A stretch of DNA of 64,000 bases from contig CP075528.1 of NCBI GenBank assembly GCA_025808875.1, positions 2,106,473 to 2,170,472 of the forward strand, read 5' to 3'. The notes under the pieces were generated by a model. The model saw only the letters and a list, made by a program, of their open reading frames with translations. It did not search any database and had not been told where the DNA came from. Origin of the DNA: Enhydrobacter sp. (lineage in GTDB: Bacteria; Pseudomonadota; Alphaproteobacteria; Reyranellales; Reyranellaceae). Position numbers and translations under genes: made by a program. Position 1 is the stretch's first letter. Each line of letters begins with the position of its first letter. Shown here one piece after another: positions 51,910 to 61,357 of the stretch.

Positions 51910-52362
51910 ATGGCGACAGAGGTCAACTTCTATCATCTGACCCGTTCGTCGCTGGAAGACGCACTTCCCCGGCTGTTGCTGAAGACGTTGCAGGCGGGTG
52001 AGCGCGCCGTCGTGCTGCTGGGATCTCCGGAAAGGGTCGATGCGATCAACACCCATCTCTGGAGTTTCGACCCGGGCAGCTTCCTGCCGCACGGGTCGGT
52101 CAAGGACGGGGAGGCCGACCGTCAGCCGGTCTGGCTCACGCATCTCGACGAGAATCCCAATAGCGCGGGCTTTCTGTTCGTCGCCGACCGGGGTCGTTCT
52201 GACAAGGTGGGGGAGTTCAAGCGGTGCTTTGAGCTGTTTGACGGTCGCGACGAGGCCGCCGTGGCCGAGAGCCGCGAACGTTGGCGCGCCTACAAGGCCG
52301 CTGGCCATGCGGTCATCTATTGGCAACAGACTCCGGCAGGTGGCTGGGAGAAAAAGGCGTGA
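51910..52362 (+). CDS. holC: DNA polymerase III subunit chi
   Basis: The 150-residue protein matches HolC, the clamp-loader accessory subunit that links polymerase III to single-strand-binding protein. Supporting segments are EVNFYHLTRSSLEDALPRLL, then WSFDPGSFLPHG and PVWLTHLDENPN. The pepA-holC pair is common in proteobacteria. It starts 7 bp after pepA. Confidence 0.93.
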   Translation: MATEVNFYHLTRSSLEDALPRLLLKTLQAGERAVVLLGSPERVDAINTHLWSFDPGSFLPHGSVKDGEADRQPVWLTHLDENPNSAGFLFVADRGRSDKVGEFKRCFELFDGRDEAAVAESRERWRAYKAAGHAVIYWQQTPAGGWEKKA

Positions 52363-52416
52363 CCAGGCGATGAATGCGCTTGACGTTCAATCGAACGGCC
52401 GCTTACGAGCGTGCCA

Positions 52417-53478
52417 TCAGGGGCGTGGTCGCCTGAAGGCACGCCACGCGGCTTGCAGGCGTTCTCCGAGTCCGATGTTCCCTTCGCGACGATAGAAGGA
52501 CGGATCGTCGGCCTCGAAAGCCTTCATGTACGCGCGGTAGTCGAGCTTGCGAGCTCCGTCGGGCTGGATCTGGGCTGCCAGCAGGTCGAGGCCGATGTCG
52601 ACGTCGAACAGCGGTGCGAGGAGCGTACGATTGGCGTGCAGCAGCTCGGCGGCGACGTCGGGCACGTTCCAGGCGGAAAAGACGGCCGCGAGTTTGGCGG
52701 TTTTTCCCGCATCTAAAGCCGTGCCGACATCGCGTGCGTAGTAGGCCTCGCCCTGCCAAGGGCGGCCCGATACCGTCTCGGCCGGGGTCGGCCAGACGTA
52801 GCGGGCAGGCAGCGCACGTGAGGAGTAGGTGCGCACGTCCAACCGGAAAAGATCGTAGCCTTGCCGCCGCATGAAGCGGTCGGTGTTGTGGAAGGCGTGT
52901 TCGGTTGCCGCGTCCGTGCCGACGAAGTTGACCTCAAGCTGCACGCCGAGGACACCCAGCGCCTCGAATCGGCCGTCGAGGGACTGCAGTACTTCGAAGT
53001 CCGAGCCGTCGATGTCTATCTTCAGGTAGTCGACGTCTGTCCATGCCCGGGCGGCGAGCAGGTCGGGCACCGCCAGCGGCCTGGTGTGATCGGCGAGCCG
53101 GGTCAGCTCCCATGCATTGTGGCGGAGCTTCTCCTCGATCGCGGCTTGGCTCAGGCGCGCTTCTCGTATTTCGCGCGTGCGCATGAAGGAAAGGCGGTCG
53201 CGCATCCTCATGATCAGTGGCGACGCTTGACCGCGTTCGAGGTCGATTCTGCTGTCAGCAGAACCGGCCACGAAAGCCGCTAGGTACTCGATGTCGGGGT
53301 GTTGCTCGAGGCCGCGCAGGCGCCTGCACTCGGCTTCACTGGCGTCGATTGCGAGTGCCCTGAGGTGCCTGCCGAAGGTTCGCCAGCGCGCGTCGATTCC
53401 GCCTGAGCAGCCGACATCGAGCAGGGTGAACCGCGCGGCTCCAAGCCCCTTTGCGACGAGTGCCACAAATGGTTGCAT
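52417..53478 (-). CDS. FkbM family methyltransferase with C-terminal extension
   Basis: From the ATG at 53476-53478 the protein has ~353 residues. The SAM motif I is TLLDVGCSGGIDARWRTFG and the late motif is DYLKIDIDGSDFEVLQSL. A helical C-terminal extension ends near KLDYRAYMKAFE. Layout and extension match the island protein at 13596-14687. Its ATG overlaps the stop of the cyclase gene (ATGA). It stands apart from the main island, between holC and the ABC-F gene, so it marks a second small accessory insertion. Confidence 0.85.
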   Translation of the reverse strand: MQPFVALVAKGLGAARFTLLDVGCSGGIDARWRTFGRHLRALAIDASEAECRRLRGLEQHPDIEYLAAFVAGSADSRIDLERGQASPLIMRMRDRLSFMRTREIREARLSQAAIEEKLRHNAWELTRLADHTRPLAVPDLLAARAWTDVDYLKIDIDGSDFEVLQSLDGRFEALGVLGVQLEVNFVGTDAATEHAFHNTDRFMRRQGYDLFRLDVRTYSSRALPARYVWPTPAETVSGRPWQGEAYYARDVGTALDAGKTAKLAAVFSAWNVPDVAAELLHANRTLLAPLFDVDIGLDLLAAQIQPDGARKLDYRAYMKAFEADDPSFYRREGNIGLGERLQAAWRAFRRPRP

Positions 53479-54515
53479 CAAACCGTTGCAATGGGGTTGG
53501 CCGGCGAGCCCACCGCTCCCGGGAGGCGCAGCGGCGGCGCCGTAAGCAGGAAACGCGACCGTTTGCGCTCGCGCAGCCAAAGAGCGAGATCCTTCAGCCA
53601 CCAAAGTTCGCCGAGATTGAGACCGAGCTTGAACAGGCAGTGATTGTGCAACGGCAACGAGGGATGGTCGGCGTCGGGCGGGCCTGGATTGGCCGGTACA
53701 CCTTCCACCCCATAGTTGTCGGCGATCAGGGCGGAGATTTGGCTCTCGGTGATCCACTCCAGCAGCCGTTTGTCGCGGCCTTCCAGCACACAGCACATGG
53801 CGTGCGCCCGGGTGGGGTCGACCTGCTTGTTCATCTTCACGATCTCGTCGCTAAACCCGGTGTGAAGCAAGAGCAGGTCGCCCGGTTCGACGGCGACCTT
53901 GTCGGCTTCGAGGACACGCTTGAAGTCGTCGAAATCGACGAACTTGTGAGCTCGGCCGTAGTGCTTCTCGAGGTCGACCATGACGGCGCGCCCCTGAATG
54001 GGTTTGGCCGCCATGTTCTCGACGCCGAGTTTGTGCGCGAAGCTGAGGTGGCCGCATCCGTCTCCGGCGGCATCGGGCTGCGGGCCGACCACGTCGGAGC
54101 CTGGCTTGAAGCCGTTGTAGTAGAGGGGCTCGGGCACGCCGTCGCCGTCGGCATCGAACAGCCCACCGACATGGCAGAGCGTGTCCCACTGCGTCGAATA
54201 CTGCAACGTCAGGATGACGCGATCGTCGCTGGCGACGTCCTGGAATCGGGGATTGAGCGAATTGGTGAGGAAGTTGAAGCGCCAGCCGTTTTCGTCACCC
54301 GTGGGCGACAACACCGGCGGCAGCCGCCGCGGATTGAGCACGTTGCCGCCTGGGAAATCGAGCGGCAGCGACAGGCAGAAGGAGATGCCTTCCTTCACCT
54401 CGGCGATGCCTTCCAGCACTTTCTTGGGTGTTATGAGATTGAGCCGTCCGAGTTGGTCGTCGTCGCCCCAATCGCCCCAGGTCGAGCCGTCCGGGCGATA
54501 CTTCCAGCGCTTCAT
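53478..54515 (-). CDS. Cyclase family protein (kynurenine formamidase-like)
   Basis: From the ATG at 54515 the protein has 345 residues; the frame is open further upstream without family resemblance. It matches the metal-dependent cyclase/kynurenine formamidase family (PF04199 type): GDDDQLGRLNLITPKKVLEG at the N-terminus, QWDTLCHVGGLFD with a metal-binding histidine, and GDLLLLHTGF. Members hydrolyse amides or lactones; substrate unknown. It is coupled to the FkbM gene downstream and divergent from the MFS transporter gene, 87 bp away. Confidence 0.85.
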   Translation of the reverse strand: MKRWKYRPDGSTWGDWGDDDQLGRLNLITPKKVLEGIAEVKEGISFCLSLPLDFPGGNVLNPRRLPPVLSPTGDENGWRFNFLTNSLNPRFQDVASDDRVILTLQYSTQWDTLCHVGGLFDADGDGVPEPLYYNGFKPGSDVVGPQPDAAGDGCGHLSFAHKLGVENMAAKPIQGRAVMVDLEKHYGRAHKFVDFDDFKRVLEADKVAVEPGDLLLLHTGFSDEIVKMNKQVDPTRAHAMCCVLEGRDKRLLEWITESQISALIADNYGVEGVPANPGPPDADHPSLPLHNHCLFKLGLNLGELWWLKDLALWLRERKRSRFLLTAPPLRLPGAVGSPANPIATV

Positions 54516-54602
54516 GCATTTGCCCCCTTTCGCGGGAAGGGAGACTACGTCTGCATGGCTCCCACGCGCAAATCTGCTCGGCATCGGTTTCGCGGATAGA
54601 CT

Positions 54603-55817
54603 ATGTTCTTGACCATGTCCTCTCGCGATGCCCGCGTCATCAGCTTGGTTGGCATAGCTCATGGGGCCAGCCACTACTACCAGTTGGCTTTCGTCACGAT
54701 GCTATTGATTGTGCGGGAGAAGGCGGGGCTTGGTTTCGATGATATCGGCCTTCTGGGTGGTCTATTCTATGGCGTCTCGGGCATCGGTCAGACAGCAGCA
54801 GGTTTCGCCGTTGATCGGTTCGGGGGGCGGCCAATCCTCGCGGCCGGACTTGCCTCCATAGGGGTTGCCCTGGGTCTGATTTCGACCGTCGACTCGTTCT
54901 GGGGCTTTGCCGCCATTGCAGTCGTGGCAGGCCTCGGAAACAGCGTGTTCCATCCTGCAGATTTCGCCCTACTCAATGCGTCGGTGAATCAGGGCAAGCT
55001 GGGCCGCGCCTACTCGATCCACGGCGTAGGAGGTTCCCTCGGCTGGGCCGCCGCACCGGTAATGTACTTTCTCAACGAACTGGTCGGATGGGTTGGCGCA
55101 GCGCTGATCGGTGCCGTGCCGGGCCTGCTGCTGGCCGTCTTGATCTGGATGTTTCGGAACGACTTTGTCGATCACAGGGTCGAGGTCCGCGTTGCGGTGG
55201 CGAGGCAGGGCGGCGGTATGAGCATGAGCCTCTTCCTCCAAGTGCCCATCCTGATTTGTCTGGTCTACTTCGCGTTGATCGCGGCCACCACCGTCGGTAT
55301 CCAACAGTTTGCTGTACCTGCCTGGACGCAAATGTTCGGTATCGAGCAGCGCTATGCAGCGCTCTGTCTGACTGTGTTCATCGTGGGTTCTGCGGCCGGC
55401 GTGCTGGCGGGAGGCTTTTTCGCCGACCGGGTTCGTAACCACGACCGGGTGGCGGCCATCGGGCTTCTGGTGGCTGCGGCTTTCACCGTGCCGATCGCGC
55501 TCCACAATGTTCCTGCTGAGGTGCTGTTACCGCTGCTGGCGGTGGCGGGGTTCGCCGGCGGCGTCACCGGTCCGTCGCGCGACATGATCGTGCGTAACGC
55601 CACTCCGCCCGGGGCCTCGGGCAAGGTGTTCGGCTTCGTCTATTCGGGACTCGACGTAGGCTCGTTCCTGGCCCCGCTGGTGTTTGGTTTCCTGATGACA
55701 CACGGCATGCCGGCTACAATCTTCTGGATCGCGATCTTGCTCTATGTGATCAACGCCGTGCTCGTGATGCTGATCCGCCAGACAACGCCGAGGATTGCAA
55801 CCGCCGCCGCCGAGTAA
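54603..55817 (+). CDS. MFS transporter
   Basis: The 404-residue protein has about twelve hydrophobic segments in two halves and the MFS loop motif between TM2 and TM3 (FAVDRFGGRPILAAG). The opening ISLVGIAHGASHYYQL and the promoter-side gene for a cyclase family hydrolase suggest uptake or export of a small organic acid or amide. The substrate is not predictable. It ends exactly one base before the convergent ABC-F gene's stop. Confidence 0.9.
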   Translation: MFLTMSSRDARVISLVGIAHGASHYYQLAFVTMLLIVREKAGLGFDDIGLLGGLFYGVSGIGQTAAGFAVDRFGGRPILAAGLASIGVALGLISTVDSFWGFAAIAVVAGLGNSVFHPADFALLNASVNQGKLGRAYSIHGVGGSLGWAAAPVMYFLNELVGWVGAALIGAVPGLLLAVLIWMFRNDFVDHRVEVRVAVARQGGGMSMSLFLQVPILICLVYFALIAATTVGIQQFAVPAWTQMFGIEQRYAALCLTVFIVGSAAGVLAGGFFADRVRNHDRVAAIGLLVAAAFTVPIALHNVPAEVLLPLLAVAGFAGGVTGPSRDMIVRNATPPGASGKVFGFVYSGLDVGSFLAPLVFGFLMTHGMPATIFWIAILLYVINAVLVMLIRQTTPRIATAAAE

Positions 55818-57686
55818 TCATGCGGCCTCCAGCGCTTCCTGCGCTGCAAGCCAATCATGTTCGGCGTGCGCGAGTTCACGCTCGAGCCGCAGCTTCTCCT
55901 TCTGCAGATCGGCGACGACCGACGGCGCTCCGGCGTAGGTCGCGGGATCGGCTAACTTGGCTTCTATCTCGGCCCTTTGTCCGGTGAGGTCTGCCAAGGC
56001 CTTCTCGGCCTTTTCCACGGCGCGCTTGAGATGACCCTTCTTCGGCCTCTCGGTCTGGACAGCTGGCAACGGCGGCGGCTTCTCTTTCTTCAGGCGAGCC
56101 TCCCTGGCGGGCCTGGCGCCACGCTCGCGCAGCAACGTCGCCTGGTAGTCGTCGATGTCGCCCTCGAAAGCCGTCACTGTGCCGCCAGCCACCAACCAGA
56201 GCTGGTCGGCGACCATCTTGACGAGGTGCGTGTCGTGGCTGACCAGCACGACGGCGCCGTCAAACTCGTTGATGGCCGCGATCAGCGATTCGCGGGCATC
56301 CATGTCGAGATGGTTGGTCGGTTCGTCGAGCAACAACAGATGAGGCGCGCTGCGTGTGGCAAGGGCCAGCAACAACCGTGTCTTCTCGCCGCCCGACAGC
56401 ACACCGGTCTTGAAGTCCGCGCGCTCGCGCGAGAACCCGAACCGTCCGAGCTGGGCGCGCACCTTGTGCTCGGCCGTGCCAGGCCCCAGGGCGCGGTTCA
56501 TGTGCTCGAACGGCGTCGCGTCGTAGTCGAGTTCCTCCTCCTGGTCCTGCGAGAAATAGCCGATGCGCAGGCGGGGCGAGTGCTTGATCCTGCCTTCGCG
56601 TGGTGTGAGACGGTCGGATAGCACGCGGATGAACGTCGACTTGCCGTTGCCATTCTGGCCCAGCAGTGCGATCCGATCGTCCATGTCGAGGCGCAGATCG
56701 AGCTTGCGCAGGATCGCAGGGCCGTCGCCATAGCCGACCGTCACCTCGTCGAGTGTCTTGATCGGCGAGGCAAGCTGGTCGGGCGGCGGGAAGCTGAAGG
56801 CGAAGTGCTCATCGATCGGCACGGCGGCCATCGGACCGAGCTTCTCGATCATTTTGAGGCGCGACTGCGCTTGGCGGGCTTTGCTCGCCTTGTAGCGGAA
56901 TCGATCTACGAAGGCTTGCATGTGCTGGCGGCGCGCCTCGTTCTTGGCGCGCTGGGCTGCGTCGTTCTCCAGTCGCTCTGCGCGGGTGCGCTCGAAGGTG
57001 CTATAATTACCAGTGTAGGTGACGAGCTTCTGCTGATCGATGTGCACAATGTGGTCGCACACGTCGTTGAGCAAGTCCCGGTCGTGGCTTACCATCAGCA
57101 GCGTGCCGCGAAAGCGCTTGAGGTGTTCTGTCAGCCAGAATTGCGCCTCGAGGTCGAGATGGTTCGACGGCTCATCGAGAATCAGCAGGTCGGGGTCGCT
57201 GAACAGCGTGCCGGCCAGCGCCACGCGCATGCGCCAGCCACCGGAGAACTCGCGGCAAGGCCGCGACTGGGCGGCGTTGTCAAAGCCCAGACCGCTCAAG
57301 ATGGACGCCGCCCGCGCCGGTCCAGATGCCGCCCCGATCTCGTCGAGGCGGGCGTGGATCTCAGCGAGCCGAGCCCCGTCCTGACAATGATCCGCCTCCG
57401 CCAGTAGGGACCTGCGCTCCGCGTCGGCCGCCAGCACCGCTTCGAGCACCGCGATCTCGCCGCCCGGCGGGTCTTGGGGTACCGAACCGACGCGCATGCG
57501 GCCGGTCATGTTGATGTCGCCACCATCGGCCTCAGCCTCGCCCTGGATCAGGCGCAACAGCGTGGACTTGCCCGCGCCATTGCGGCCAACCAAGCCGACC
57601 TTCCAGCCGTCGGAAATGGCCACCGAGGCGCGCTCGAACAGCACCCGCTCGCCGTGGCGGAAGGAAAGGTCGTTGACGTGCAACAT
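55818..57686 (-). CDS. ABC-F family ATP-binding protein
   Basis: From the ATG at 57684-57686 the 622-residue protein has two ABC domains and no membrane segments. Domain 1 has GRNGAGKSTLL, EFSGGWRMRVALA and LLILDEPSNHLD. Domain 2 has GQNGNGKSTFI, LSGGEKTRLLLAL and LLLLDEPTNHLD. A basic C-terminal coiled coil ends the protein, as in Uup-like members. ABC-F proteins act on ribosomes or, for Uup, on DNA and ribosome assembly. Its place before ndk is typical of alphaproteobacteria, so the chromosomal backbone resumes here. Confidence 0.93.
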   Translation of the reverse strand: MLHVNDLSFRHGERVLFERASVAISDGWKVGLVGRNGAGKSTLLRLIQGEAEADGGDINMTGRMRVGSVPQDPPGGEIAVLEAVLAADAERRSLLAEADHCQDGARLAEIHARLDEIGAASGPARAASILSGLGFDNAAQSRPCREFSGGWRMRVALAGTLFSDPDLLILDEPSNHLDLEAQFWLTEHLKRFRGTLLMVSHDRDLLNDVCDHIVHIDQQKLVTYTGNYSTFERTRAERLENDAAQRAKNEARRQHMQAFVDRFRYKASKARQAQSRLKMIEKLGPMAAVPIDEHFAFSFPPPDQLASPIKTLDEVTVGYGDGPAILRKLDLRLDMDDRIALLGQNGNGKSTFIRVLSDRLTPREGRIKHSPRLRIGYFSQDQEEELDYDATPFEHMNRALGPGTAEHKVRAQLGRFGFSRERADFKTGVLSGGEKTRLLLALATRSAPHLLLLDEPTNHLDMDARESLIAAINEFDGAVVLVSHDTHLVKMVADQLWLVAGGTVTAFEGDIDDYQATLLRERGARPAREARLKKEKPPPLPAVQTERPKKGHLKRAVEKAEKALADLTGQRAEIEAKLADPATYAGAPSVVADLQKEKLRLERELAHAEHDWLAAQEALEAA

Positions 57687-57799
57687 GAGGCGGGCGCGTG
57701 TAGCATGCGCGCGCACCAGGACCAACCGCTTGCCGCCCTCGAACCTCGCGTCTATAAGGCCCGCCCACCGGCACTAGGCACACTGGCAAGAGGGTTTTT

Positions 57800-58222
57800 A
57801 TGGCCGTCGAACGCACTTTTTCCATCATCAAGCCGGACGCGACACGACGGAACCTGACCGGCAGGATCAACGCCCGGTTCGAGGAGGCCGGCCTGCGCAT
57901 CGTTGCCCAGAAACGCATCTGGATGAGCCGCCAGCAGGCCGAGCAGTTCTACGGCGTTCACCAGGCGCGGCCATTCTTCAACGACCTTTGCAGCTTCATG
58001 ACCTCGGGCCCGGTCGTGGTGCAGGTACTCGAGGGCGAGAATGCCATCGCCCGCAATCGCGAGATCATGGGGGCAACCAACCCAGCCAACGCTGCCGCCG
58101 GCACGATCCGAAAGGATTTTGCCGAATCGATCGAGGCCAACTCGGTGCACGGCTCCGATTCGCCGGAAAACGCGGCGATCGAGATTGCCTATTTCTTTGC
58201 CGGCTGCGAGATCGTCGGCTGA
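57800..58222 (+). CDS. ndk: Nucleoside diphosphate kinase
   Basis: Ndk transfers the gamma-phosphate between NTPs and NDPs through a phospho-histidine. The 140-residue protein starts [18 protein letters not shown] and has the active-site motif [16 protein letters not shown] with the catalytic histidine at about residue 117. The length is standard. A strong hairpin follows 6 bp after the stop. Confidence 0.97.
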   Translation: MAVERTFSIIKPDATRRNLTGRINARFEEAGLRIVAQKRIWMSRQQAEQFYGVHQARPFFNDLCSFMTSGPVVVQVLEGENAIARNREIMGATNPANAAAGTIRKDFAESIEANSVHGSDSPENAAIEIAYFFAGCEIVG

Positions 58223-58228
58223 AACGAA

Positions 58229-58250
58229 AAGCGGCCCGAACGGGCCGCTT
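58229..58250. terminator. Rho-independent-type hairpin after ndk
   Basis: AAGCGGCCCG (58229-58238) and CGGGCCGCTT (58241-58250) are perfect inverted arms with a very short loop; the natural fold is an 8-bp GC-rich stem with a GAAC tetraloop. An A-run precedes and CTCTT follows, so it could work in both directions, for ndk and for the convergent cox4-like gene. Confidence 0.8.
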
Positions 58251-58276
58251 CTCTTCGGTCCGGGCGGTCGCGGCTG

Positions 58277-58486
58277 TCAACTGAGGACGGCGAACCCGAC
58301 GATCAGGGCCAAGGTGCCGCCGATACCAAACAGCAACGAGATGACCGGCAGGTTGCCGACCAGGCCGAGCGCCATGCAGCACAGCAGCAGCACGACCCAG
58401 AGGATCGTGAACAACACGAGCTTGTTGAAGGATTCGTAGGTGTCGCGGTGCTCGCGGTACTCTTGGGTGGTCGTATCGGTGGCCAT
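58277..58486 (-). CDS. aa3-type cytochrome c oxidase subunit IV-like small membrane protein
   Basis: The 69-residue protein has a soluble N-terminus with TQEYREHRDTYESFNKLV, the signature of the bacterial aa3 oxidase subunit IV family (PF07835 type). Two hydrophobic segments follow (FTILWVVLLLCCMALGLV and LLFGIGGTLALIVGF). The family normally has one membrane helix, so the second segment is an extra. The ATG at 58484-58486 is chosen because the family sequence starts there. Such peptides are largely confined to alphaproteobacteria. Confidence 0.85.
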   Translation of the reverse strand: MATDTTTQEYREHRDTYESFNKLVLFTILWVVLLLCCMALGLVGNLPVISLLFGIGGTLALIVGFAVLS

Positions 58487-58526
58487 GGCGGTCCCTTGTT
58501 GAAAGTTCCAGCGGATATATATCCGA

Positions 58527-59177
58527 CTAGGGCTCGGTCGAGAAGAGCAGCGTATCCCCCGGCGCAGCGCCCGCCACGGTGACACGGCCGTTCACGATGG
58601 CGACGCGGCCTTCGCCGTACCAGCGCACGACCGTGGGGTAGAGGCGATGCTCCTGGCGGCGGACCCGGGCGGCCAGCGCTGCGGCGCTGTCCCCGGGCAG
58701 CACGGGCACCGCGGCTTGGGCGACAATCGGGCCGCCATCGAGGTCGGGCGTGACGACGTGCACGGTGCACCCGCTCAGGCGCACGCCAGCCTTGAGTACA
58801 CGCTCATGCACGTGCAGGCCCGGGAAGGCAGGAAGGAGCGACGGATGGATGTTGATCATCCGCTGCGGCCACCGACCGGGAAACCACGGGCTGAGGATGC
58901 GCATGAAGCCCGCCAGGGCAACCAAACTCACACCGTGCTCTTCGAGCTTGGCCGAGACCGCCCGGTCGAAGGAATCGCGGTCGGCGAAGTCACGATGCGG
59001 CAGGACGAATGTCGGCGTGCCCAGGCTTCGAGCCACGGCGACGCCGGGCGCATGGGAGAGGTTGCTCACAACACAGGCGACCTCGGCGGGAAACTCGGCC
59101 GCGCGCGCCGCCTCGATCAGGGCGGCCATGTTGGTACCGTGCCCCGAGATCAGGATTCCGACCCTCAGTTTCGCCAT
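58527..59177 (-). CDS. purN: Phosphoribosylglycinamide formyltransferase
   Basis: PurN formylates GAR with 10-formyl-THF in purine synthesis. The 216-residue protein begins [19 protein letters not shown]. It carries the catalytic region [19 protein letters not shown] (Asn and His) and the aspartate in [13 protein letters not shown]. Its start overlaps the purM end by 13 bp; purM-purN is the common order. Confidence 0.96.
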   Translation of the reverse strand: MAKLRVGILISGHGTNMAALIEAARAAEFPAEVACVVSNLSHAPGVAVARSLGTPTFVLPHRDFADRDSFDRAVSAKLEEHGVSLVALAGFMRILSPWFPGRWPQRMINIHPSLLPAFPGLHVHERVLKAGVRLSGCTVHVVTPDLDGGPIVAQAAVPVLPGDSAAALAARVRRQEHRLYPTVVRWYGEGRVAIVNGRVTVAGAAPGDTLLFSTEP

Positions 59178-60220
59178 AGCGCGTCGGCGTTCTCTACGAC
59201 GCAGCCGGCCTCCGTGCCAGGGGTGCTCTCGATCACGCCGACCTCGTGGACCGATTCACCGGCACCCGTCAGTGCCTTGACGACGCGGCCCGCATCGCTC
59301 TTGGTGACGATGACGATCATGCCCAGTCCGCAATTGAACGTGCGCAGCATATCGTCGGTCGGTACGCGACCGGCGTCGCGCAGCCAGCCGAAGACGGCCG
59401 GCGCCTTCCATTGCCGTGCGTCGAGCCGCGCGCGAGTGCCGTCGGGCAGGCAGCGCGGCACGTTGCCGGGCAGGCCGCCGCCGGTGATGTGAGCGAGTCC
59501 TTTGACCGCCCCTGTGTCGCGGATGGCTGCCAGCAACGACTTGACGTAGATGCGCGTCGGCTCGAGCAGCATGGCTACATCATGGGGACTGCGTTCCATG
59601 ACCTTGCGCACCAACGAAAACCCGTTGGAGTGAAGACCGCTCGAGGCAAGCCCGAGTACCACGTCGCCGGCGGCAATATCGGCACGCGGCAAGAGCTGGC
59701 CACGCTCGGCGGCGCCGACGGCGAAGCCCGCCAGGTCGTAGTCGCCAGCGGCGTACATCCCGGGCATCTCCGCTGTCTCGCCGCCGATCAGCGCGCAGCC
59801 GGCCCGCCGGCAGCCCTCGGCGATCCCGGCGACGACGCGACGCCCCGCTTCGACATCGAGGCGGCCAGTGGCGTAGTAGTCGAGGAAGAACAGCGGCTCG
59901 GCGCCCTGAACGACAATGTCGTTTACGCACATCGCCACGAGATCGATACCCACGGTGTCGGGAATGCCCGCTTCGATCGCCACCTTGAGCTTGGTGCCGA
60001 CACCGTCCGTGCCCGAGACCAGGATAGGGTCGCTGAAGCCTGCGGCCTTGAGATCGAACAACCCGCCGAAGCCGCCGAGACTGCCCAAGACTCCCGCGCG
60101 GTCCGTGCTGCGCGCCAGCGGCTTGATATGCTCGACCAGGGTATCGCCCGCATCGATGTCGACACCGGCGTCCTTGTAGGTCAGGGGTGGCCGATTATGG
60201 CCTTTGGCGTCGGGCTTCAA
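59165..60220 (-). CDS. purM: Phosphoribosylformylglycinamidine cyclo-ligase
   Basis: PurM closes FGAM to AIR with ATP. The protein begins in the family region with [20 protein letters not shown], followed by [20 protein letters not shown], then [20 protein letters not shown] and [11 protein letters not shown]. No ATG precedes this in frame. I take the TTG at 60218-60220, which gives ~351 residues, the usual size. It is divergent from the DUF2066 gene, with a 59-bp gap between the starts, and overlaps purN by 13 bp. Confidence 0.93.
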   Translation of the reverse strand: MKPDAKGHNRPPLTYKDAGVDIDAGDTLVEHIKPLARSTDRAGVLGSLGGFGGLFDLKAAGFSDPILVSGTDGVGTKLKVAIEAGIPDTVGIDLVAMCVNDIVVQGAEPLFFLDYYATGRLDVEAGRRVVAGIAEGCRRAGCALIGGETAEMPGMYAAGDYDLAGFAVGAAERGQLLPRADIAAGDVVLGLASSGLHSNGFSLVRKVMERSPHDVAMLLEPTRIYVKSLLAAIRDTGAVKGLAHITGGGLPGNVPRCLPDGTRARLDARQWKAPAVFGWLRDAGRVPTDDMLRTFNCGLGMIVIVTKSDAGRVVKALTGAGESVHEVGVIESTPGTEAGCVVENADALWRN

Positions 60221-60279
60221 GCCGGGCTCATTCGTGCTAAACAGATGGCGCGAACATAACCAAAAACCGGACCCCCGCA

Positions 60280-61356
60280 ATGCCGCCCGTCTGTTGGTTT
60301 TCCACGATTCTCGTCGCATTGGCGGCGCTCGCGGCGGGCGGAGCGGCAAATGCCCAGATCTCCAGTGGCAACACCTTGACCATCGGCGGCATCGACGTGG
60401 ACGTGACCGGCCCCGATGCCGTCCAGGCTCGCCAGCAGGGCATCCGGGAGGCCGAGCGTCGCGCGGCCAAACTGTTGGTCGAGCGCATGGTAGCGCCGGA
60501 GGATAGGAGCAAAGTGCCCCCGCTCGACGACGCCACACTCTCCGGCATGGTCCGTGGCGTCGAGTTCGCGCGCGAGCGCACGTTGCCCAATCGTTACATT
60601 GCCACGCTCGGCGTGGTCTTCGGCACCGAGCCGGTGAAGGAGTGGCTCAGGCGCGGTGACGTCGGCATGATCGAAACGGTGGCGCGGCCTGCTCTCGTGA
60701 TCCCGCTGTGGAAGGGCAAGAACGGCGTCGAGCCGCTCGACGATCAGAATGCATGGCGCGAGGCGTGGCGCACGCTCGATACCACTGGAAGCGCCGTCCC
60801 GGTGAATGTCGTGCGCGGCGACCAGCTGGACGAAAACGCGCTGTCCGTGGAGGAGGCGTTCGTCGGCGACGTGTCGGCCTTGTCGCGACTCAACGAGCGC
60901 TACCGGGCGCCGACCCTGGTGGTGGCCATCGTCGAGGGCGACAAGCAAACCGGCGGGTTGACGATTTGGGGGTTGCGCTACGATGCCCAGACCGGGGCGC
61001 GCAGCGAACTGCCGAGGGTCCAAGTGGCTGGCGAGAAGGACCTCGCCGACGCGGCGAAGAAGATGCACACCCGTCTCGACGAGGAGTGGCGCAACGTCGC
61101 CGTCGTGAGGCGAGATTCGCAGGATGCGCTAGACGTTACCGTGCCGATCCGCGGCCTCGCGGATTGGGTCCAGGTGCGCCAGCGCCTCGGTGCCGTTCCT
61201 GCGGTGAAGGGGGTCGAGGTACGCTCGCTCGAGTCGGATCGGGCCGACATTCGCCTCGAGTACTACGGTACCACGGACCAACTCCGGAGCACTCTGGCAC
61301 AAGCCGGCCTGCTGCTCGACAGGGACACCGACAAGTGGCGCCTGCAGCCGCGTTGA
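60280..61356 (+). CDS. DUF2066 domain-containing secreted protein
   Basis: The 358-residue protein has a signal peptide (residues 1-~25, ending AAGGAANAQ). A DUF2066 region follows, with [20 protein letters not shown] and [14 protein letters not shown]. Function is unknown; such proteins are regularly encoded beside purM in alphaproteobacteria. It is probably periplasmic. It is followed after 1 bp by the AI-2E family gene. Confidence 0.85.
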   Translation: MPPVCWFSTILVALAALAAGGAANAQISSGNTLTIGGIDVDVTGPDAVQARQQGIREAERRAAKLLVERMVAPEDRSKVPPLDDATLSGMVRGVEFARERTLPNRYIATLGVVFGTEPVKEWLRRGDVGMIETVARPALVIPLWKGKNGVEPLDDQNAWREAWRTLDTTGSAVPVNVVRGDQLDENALSVEEAFVGDVSALSRLNERYRAPTLVVAIVEGDKQTGGLTIWGLRYDAQTGARSELPRVQVAGEKDLADAAKKMHTRLDEEWRNVAVVRRDSQDALDVTVPIRGLADWVQVRQRLGAVPAVKGVEVRSLESDRADIRLEYYGTTDQLRSTLAQAGLLLDRDTDKWRLQPR

Positions 61357-61357
61357 G

